From contig OX104113.1 of NCBI GenBank assembly GCA_944474755.1, forward strand, positions 20,027,563-20,091,562: a stretch of DNA of 64,000 nucleotides, given 5' to 3'. Source of the DNA: Limnoperna fortunei (taxonomy: Eukaryota > Mollusca > Bivalvia > Mytilida > Modiolidae). Shown here piece by piece: positions 57,641 to 64,000 of this stretch. Made by a program: the position numbers and the translations under genes. The notes beneath the pieces are model-generated. The model searched no databases. It was not told the DNA's origin and saw nothing but the letters and a program-made list of their open reading frames with translations. Position 1 is the stretch's first letter. Every line of letters starts with the position of its first letter.

Positions 57641-60600
57641 ATTACTGTACTGAGATTACAATAAGATTGTAGTAAAAATACAAATAAGGATAGAAAATGT
57701 ATGACATATTCGTGATATTTACATTTTCAGTTTAAGAGGTGGATTATAAAAATGCACATTTCACTGTGAATGTATGAGTGTATCAACAGAACTAGTCTAC
57801 TATTTCTAATTTAAGTACATCTGTACATCTGAATTCTAGACCTAACAAAACACTATATTAAAAATTTAATTTATGAGACGTCAACATATAGCTGTTAACT
57901 TATTTAATATATAATTGGATTTGGAAACAAAGAGCCCAAAGTCATTAAGAAGATTATCTCCCTTTAGCAAATCAGCTTTAAGCATGAATAAGAGTGTTGG
58001 AATGCAGGGATTAAAGGAAATGTTTTCAAATAATGTGATCACTGGGGCATGATCTAAACACTAAATCATTTAGTGTGTTCAAACAATACCAAATACACAT
58101 TATTTACATAATGTACTGGTAATTTATTCCATCTTAAAGGTACATATCTTAGTCAAAATCAACAAGAATACATTGTTTAACTGTCAATTAAAAAAAAATG
58201 TGGACATCCGAAAAACTGTTTTACAAATTTGAATCTGACCAGAATGATTGGGTACTACATGTATTTACAAACGCCTTAGGTGTGTGTATGATACAATATA
58301 TTGGAGAAATCAAAACTAACAACCCTCCAATTTATGTCTATGATTATAAAACCATAAACTCCTTACTGTACAGTTTTATCCCAGTGAAACTTCGAGTGTT
58401 GTTTGGAAAAAATTTCTTAAAATTTGGCACGAACTGTATTGCGACTACTCTTAATGTAACTGCAATGTAAATCCAAGTCAAAATTTATTGATCAAAAACA
58501 AACCCTCATCTGTAATAAATGTGAAGTTTGTTACAACTCTCTAAGATTTTCACAAATAAACACCTGACAAGACTGCACAGGTTAAATCTTCAAATTACAA
58601 TAAATTTTCCAAGATATCAACTGTTGTCTTTCAAATAAGGTAAAAACTATTGCATGTATAAAGCATAGTAATAGTTCTATTTGTGTTTTTTACAACAAAA
58701 TTTAATTTACATGGTAACACAAAATTTTTTTCTTTATCCTAGTCATCAAAAATTCTTTTCCTTTGTATATACCAAGTAAATGTATTCCTTCCAGTCAAAT
58801 GAAAATCATATACTAGTACAATAGTTTTCAAGCCTACATTAGATTTTCAAAATTAATGTCAGAGAGCTCTGAACAAAAAATAATTTTAAAATAATGCATA
58901 ATAGCATTTCAACAATCAAAAGTAAATTTAAAATCCATCCAGCTCAAAAATATATATTTAAATGATAAATTCCATCAATAGATCACCTGGCAAGTAAACT
59001 TTCCTGGCTCCTAACAATAAATATCGATCAATGAATTCGTCAAACATTGTAATATTCTTCAAATAAAAAACAAATTACTAATCTACAAATTTTGTTTGAC
59101 AAATAAAAACTGGCTACATTTATGCTTTCCAGGGGTTAGGAATTTCTCAAGCATGATGGAAAAACTAGAATAAATTTTTAAGTAAACATAAAAGAAGCTC
59201 AACTTAATGAAAAATGCATGCAGGTCAAAAAAAGGGTAAAAAAATTGGAGGTTTATCTAACAAACAATCCTTTGTGATGGGCAAACTACAGACTGTCATG
59301 TCATTCATACTACAAAAAAAGTATCATGAGAATAAACATTCTCTAATTTAGTCATATATTAGAACAGCTGTTTAGAATAGTAGAGATATTGGTCTTTGTA
59401 TTGTGAACAGATATATTTGAGACTGGGAGTGGGTTTGGAAAAATTGTGTCGAGGTTCAAAATCTTTTTATTTAGATAAAAAATATATGCTATATAACATA
59501 TTCATTTAAACAAAATTTCATAACTGGATCAAGCAGTGTATGGGTATACTAGCACTAGTCTGTACCTCAATGTTATTTATGGCATCATAAGGTGTTTCAA
59601 ATGTCTGCCCAACATAATTAATTAAAGTAATACAACCAGTAATCTTAAAATGAATGTTAATTTCACAAAGGTTACATTTTACTTCACTAAGTCAGAATGA
59701 TTTATTATTATAGGATTAAGATAATCTAGGATTAACCAGGTCTATTTTCACACCAAGTTGTTGATCACAAAAACTTATTCAAAATCAGGTATTTACAGAT
59801 AAAACTGTGATAGTCCAGCAATGTAATTATTCAGTTTTGACTGTCAGGCCATGACACTTTCTCTGTATAAACTTGATCTGTGTTCTTTATATTCAAATTT
59901 TAGTAAGATCAAATGAAAAAGAAGCCTGAAATCTTTTTAAATATGGTTAAATGAACATGTACTTGTCTGCTCTGTTCAGGTAACATCTGATACAGTATAC
60001 ATGTATGTTTTCTAAAAAGATGTTAATGCCATGAATATTTAATACAGACAAAAAATAACTCCAAATAAAAAAACATGTATAATATACTTGGTTATAAAAC
60101 TTGGTTTTTTTCTGTTTAATGTAGAGATCTATGTTCCTGAAGATTTTTACAGCATGTCTTCAGCAAGAAGCTGAAAGAAGTTATATTAGTTAACTCTTCA
60201 GTCTAGTTTTGTGTTATATATTAAACTTTGGACATAACAGGTAAAACACAATTTGATTTAATTAAACGTAGATCCAACTGCTGTCTCCTTGAAGAGACAA
60301 TTAAACAAGAGTGCAGCAAGTGTTGAAACTTTAATTGTTTTAATTCATTACCATTAAGGATGTTTTCCTTAATTCACACTGCCAATGTGAAAGAATGAAA
60401 ATAATTAATATTTATTTTCTATCTTGTTCCATTTACAAAATTTACAAAGATCAATTAAACCAAACACTACAATCTAATATATATTTACAGGTAGGACCAA
60501 TATCACATTATGAATATCATTAATAATCAATCTAACATAAGAAAATGTTAAATGGTCATGTCAAACTTATATGGTTTCCGTGAGTCTACATTATTTACAA

Positions 60601-61491
60601 ACAATACACATAAATTCCACCCATTTAAATGGAATTATTGGTTACAAAAGGACACATATGTACCAAACCTTTCAATGGCAATTTATTAACGTCTTTTGAC
60701 AAAATTTGAAATAACAAAATAACGGGACAGGAAAAATAGAATTACACTTGTCACGGTATACAATGTAACATTCATTGATAACGCCTGTTGAAGCATGAAT
60801 TATTAATATTTTGACATAGGTATGAATCAGTTAGCCGCTTACAGGTGTACAGGTTTACTACTGAAAACATTTAAAGAAGTTTGGCGTAACGGTAGTCAAT
60901 ATTATTCGTAAGACGTCTTAAAGCGTAATACTGAAACAAATCATTACTTCATTACTAAACTTGTATACACAAGAATTATAAACCAGCCAATATTTCAACT
61001 TCAAAGAAATTAATACTCAAAACATTTGTGTGGTCCTTCCGTTTATTTCAGTGTGATATGTACAGTAATGAACACTTTAAACAAACTTTTTTTTCATTAA
61101 GGTTCTTTTGCTTTATGCAATGTATAAATACTGAACATTATGAAACAAGGAACTTCAAGAAACATGCCAAAACACTAATAGATAAGCAACAAAAGAAATT
61201 TTACAAGTTGCATCTCAGGGCTTTTCCTCCCTTTTATTTAGTGCCGAATATCGGCACCTTTCCCAATGGAAAAAACTGCCTCTTTTTTCCCAATTTTGAC
61301 TTAAATTTCCCAATCGTAAATTTCCGGATATTTTTCGGGTTTTTTCCGACATCGTACCGCATATTTTCACACTTATGCTCTCTAAAATGGAGGGAGAATT
61401 ATGATCATCGATATCATTTTTGCGCTTTAATCAATACAATTGTATAACTGTTTGCATACGCTCAACTTTGAAACGTGATTTAGTTTGTTTG
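57641..61491. other. Intron or upstream sequence; only weak exon-like stretches
   Basis: Two minus-strand stretches have plausible splice sites (59566-59686 and 58987-59056) but no recognisable protein. The plus frame at 61028-61447 contains ggcacc..cccaatgg-type low-complexity coding and a gtgccgaatatcggcac hairpin. None can be called a gene. Confidence 0.35.
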
Positions 61492-61961
61492 AGGTGTAGG
61501 ACCACCATAGATTTTTTACTCTTCGGCTATATTAAAATTTGATAATTTTGACTTATCCTAGAAATTTTACCATTGTTTCAAATTAAGTGACACTTCTGTC
61601 CCCTATAAAAATGCACTGGCCGAACATTCTGTCAAAATTTCACAATATGTTTCATTGCATATAAGAAAAAACGCTCAACCTGAAGTCCATGTGGTCTAAA
61701 AATCTACTTTCACTTTCTATTTCAGTCCAAAAATAGTGCTTGTCCCTAATTGATTCTCAACATTTTTATGTTCATTTAAAACCAATAAAACTTTATCCTC
61801 AAGTTTCCTAGAATATTCAGCTTTCCAAAAATACCAAATTTATTCTGGTATCATGTGCGGTTCAAATTCTATATGATGCAAGAGTGAACCTGTCTGTTGA
61901 CTAGTACTACTTTTACGTACAACCTCTGGACTGGTTCCCGGTATTTGGTGGTCCTACACCT
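61492..61961. mobile_element. 470-bp MITE, copy 1
   Basis: Terminal inverted repeats AGGTGTAGGACCACCA bound 470 bp. The interior is identical to copy 2 except for one base (gattct against gactct). No open frame. No clear target-site duplication. Confidence 0.92.
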
Positions 61962-63209
61962 AAAGAAGATGTTTTTGTTCAACAAATGAAATAAATTTTT
62001 TCCTGGTCTTAGATTTATGTTAGTCGAAACAAATTCTAAAATTTTGTTGAATTCCTTTCAGCGGTTTTCAAGAAATGCATGAAAACATACAAAGACCTCA
62101 TATGCGCGTTATCATGAAAAATTAGCTTGGTGATCAAGAAATGCATTATTCCTTAATTTTTCAATTTCTTAGTTGCAGATGTAAATAGCAAGCTTGGCAA
62201 TATACATCCAACACAAATGGACTTATTTCACACATAGAAAGGCACTAATTACATAATTTTATCATAAATTTTGCATCTTTTTTAGTTAATTTCACACCCC
62301 CCCCCCCTTTTTACAAAGTGAGAGATACTGAGTACCTTCAAACTGTTGGGATAAGACTTTTATCTCTTGAAATACATTTCAATTAAGAAAAATAGTATGA
62401 AACTGTCCTAATTATGCACCTAGTACATCCTGAGAAAGTTTTTGAGTTCAAATTTAAATTTATTGATATTCAGTTGTACTATACTTTGGAGGTGTACATT
62501 AATAGTTTCTAAACTGAGACTAAAATTTTATGAATTTCATTAAATGCGTTCACTATTCCATTAAGCTTAATAGTTAAATGAACATTCCTTACTAAAAAAA
62601 AAACCACTAAAGTTCAAACTGGCATACAAAGAAACAAAATTATATCTTGCTTTGGTATGAAATTGCAAAAATTGGCCAATTTCCCATTACTGCTCATGTT
62701 TAAGGAATTTTTGACAGAAGTACCATCATCTCAAGGCCCAATTATCTTAACAAGTACAATTATTGCATATGGTTACTAGTTTACTAACAAATTTACCCTT
62801 AGCAATCATCAGATTAGAAAATAAATAATTTTAGTATTAACCCATGCCAACAATGTAACCGACTTAAGCCGCAGGTGTAAAATTGACAAATTCATCTTAA
62901 ATACACTATTTTTCTGCATACTAGAATCTCTACCAGTTCTAGTTTTATACATTTTGACCCTTTCATTACATCCAAAACCTAAAACAGGAGTTTATTTAAA
63001 TTAAAGCACATTCTACTAAGCACGGACCACTGCAGACTCCATAATTTCATACAATATTACATAATACCATATTTAGGCTGAAATTTGGCCCCCACTATAG
63101 GTTTTGGCTTTGATAAGCAATTAAAATGATAGTCTTGGTGATTTACCTTCTTTCAGTACCATTTTTATCAAAAGAAATAGAAGTTGATATACCTGTCTAT
63201 GGCCTCTTC
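61962..63209. other. Intron or upstream sequence between two MITEs; nothing recognised
   Basis: AT-rich, with a poly-C run near 62297. Confidence 0.35.
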
Positions 63210-63679
63210 AGGTGTAGGACCACCATAGATTTTTTACTCTTCGGCTATATTAAAATTTGATAATTTTGACTTATCCTAGAAATTTTACCATTGTTTCAAA
63301 TTAAGTGACACTTCTGTCCCCTATAAAAATGCACTGGCCGAACATTCTGTCAAAATTTCACAATATGTTTCATTGCATATAAGAAAAAACGCTCAACCTG
63401 AAGTCCATGTGGTCTAAAAATCTACTTTCACTTTCTATTTCAGTCCAAAAATAGTGCTTGTCCCTAATTGACTCTCAACATTTTTATGTTCATTTAAAAC
63501 CAATAAAACTTTATCCTCAAGTTTCCTAGAATATTCAGCTTTCCAAAAATACCAAATTTATTCTGGTATCATGTGCGGTTCAAATTCTATATGATGCAAG
63601 AGTGAACCTGTCTGTTGACTAGTACTACTTTTACGTACAACCTCTGGACTGGTTCCCGGTATTTGGTGGTCCTACACCT
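63210..63679. mobile_element. 470-bp MITE, copy 2
   Basis: Same 16-bp inverted ends and same orientation as copy 1, 469 of 470 bases identical by eye. The flanks differ, so this is transposition and not segmental duplication. Confidence 0.92.
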
Positions 63680-63791
63680 TGATTGACAACTCTAAACGTC
63701 ATGTCCCATAATGGGAAATACTATTCAAAAACTGTAAAACGGGTGGTATTAAATTTGAATACTGTTTTCCCCATATTTAAAGTCTAATATA

Positions 63792-64000
63792 GGGGCCTCG
63801 ATGGCCGAGTGGTCAAGGTAGTTCGTCTACTATTGATCACGTGGTCTGTCAACACTGAGATTGCGGGTTCGATTCTCACTGCAGGCAGGGTGTACTCGAC
63901 TCCAATCTTAATTGACAAGGATTGCCAGTTTTCCTACCGCAGGTCGGGGGTTTTCTCCGGGTACTCCGGCTTCCTCCCCCAATAAAAACTGGACGCCATG
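63792..64000 (+). mobile_element. tRNA-derived SINE, cut by the window end
   Basis: Starts ggggcctcgatggccgagtg (A-box), carries GGTTCGATTC (B-box) and the shared body through aaaactggacgccatg at the window edge. Opposite orientation to the SINEs at 43777 and 50454. Confidence 0.93.

Noticed and set aside
58198..58470. Plus-strand frame of 90 residues
   Set aside because: AT-rich, no recognisable motif, inside an intron of the opposite-strand gene; consistent with chance.
61028..61447. Plus-strand open frame of 139 residues
   Set aside because: Phe/Asn-rich translation of a ttcccaat / ttttcccgacat-type low-complexity stretch. No domain recognised, no splice or promoter context, opposite to the host gene. 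Probably part of a dispersed repeat.
63190..63225. Exon-like PTPEEAIDRY followed by GTATAT on the minus strand
   Set aside because: Half of it is the MITE terminal repeat, and the rest is too short; coincidence most likely.
63792..63885. Possible tRNA gene (A-box and B-box present)
   Set aside because: The same sequence recurs at 43777-44047 and 50454-50722 joined to a common tail with target-site duplications, so it is a SINE head; I could not fold a proper acceptor stem.

Overview
The window is AT-rich, intron-rich eukaryotic DNA, almost certainly from a bivalve mollusc and possibly a mussel. Evidence for this is the dispersed repeats that end in 'gggtcaggtgagctaaaa', the tRNA-headed SINEs, and the dense load of small TIR elements. 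No complete tRNA, rRNA, CRISPR or prokaryotic-style gene is present.

One gene dominates. It lies on the minus strand, with its stop codon at 7887 and its most upstream recognisable exon at 56162-56231. It encodes a CCDC88 (Girdin/Daple) family protein. I could chain 23 constitutive exons with consistent splice phases, plus three in-frame cassette-type exons. In transcript order they encode the C-terminal half of the Hook domain, a very long coiled coil, a basic region, a GBA motif (Galpha binding and activating; core LTLEQFL) and a Pro/Ser-rich tail ending YGCV, the Daple-type PDZ ligand for Dishevelled. The N-terminal ~100 residues of the Hook domain were not found and probably lie beyond 64000. 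The chained exons give about 1,833 residues without cassettes, in line with vertebrate Girdin (~1,870) and Daple (~2,030).

The unusual part of the gene is its cassettes. A 1,527-nt exon (24494-26020; 509 codons, acidic, Ser/Asn-rich, not coiled coil) sits at a junction inside the coiled coil, where vertebrate family members run straight through. A 36-nt microexon and a ~507-nt exon, both phase 1-1, lie just before the GBA region. The acceptor of the giant cassette lies inside a 16-bp direct repeat that looks like a target-site duplication around a 382-bp insertion carrying a 36-bp minisatellite.

Region by region: 1-7886 is downstream or 3' UTR sequence with a fold-back element (4484-5337). 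7887-21076 holds the C-terminal exons. 21171-22640 is a dispersed repeat. 23772-28104 holds the cassette region. The 28105-36492 intron carries two non-autonomous TA-flanked TIR elements, one with a nested SINE-like insertion. 36493-49231 holds the main coiled-coil exons, with repeat copies and SINEs in the introns. 49232-56231 holds the Hook exons, whose donor sites are embedded in tandem repeats, plus a transposon-derived pseudogene fragment. 56382-57640 is a 60-bp minisatellite open in both directions. 57641-64000 is intron or upstream sequence with a pair of near-identical 470-bp MITEs and a SINE running off the window end.
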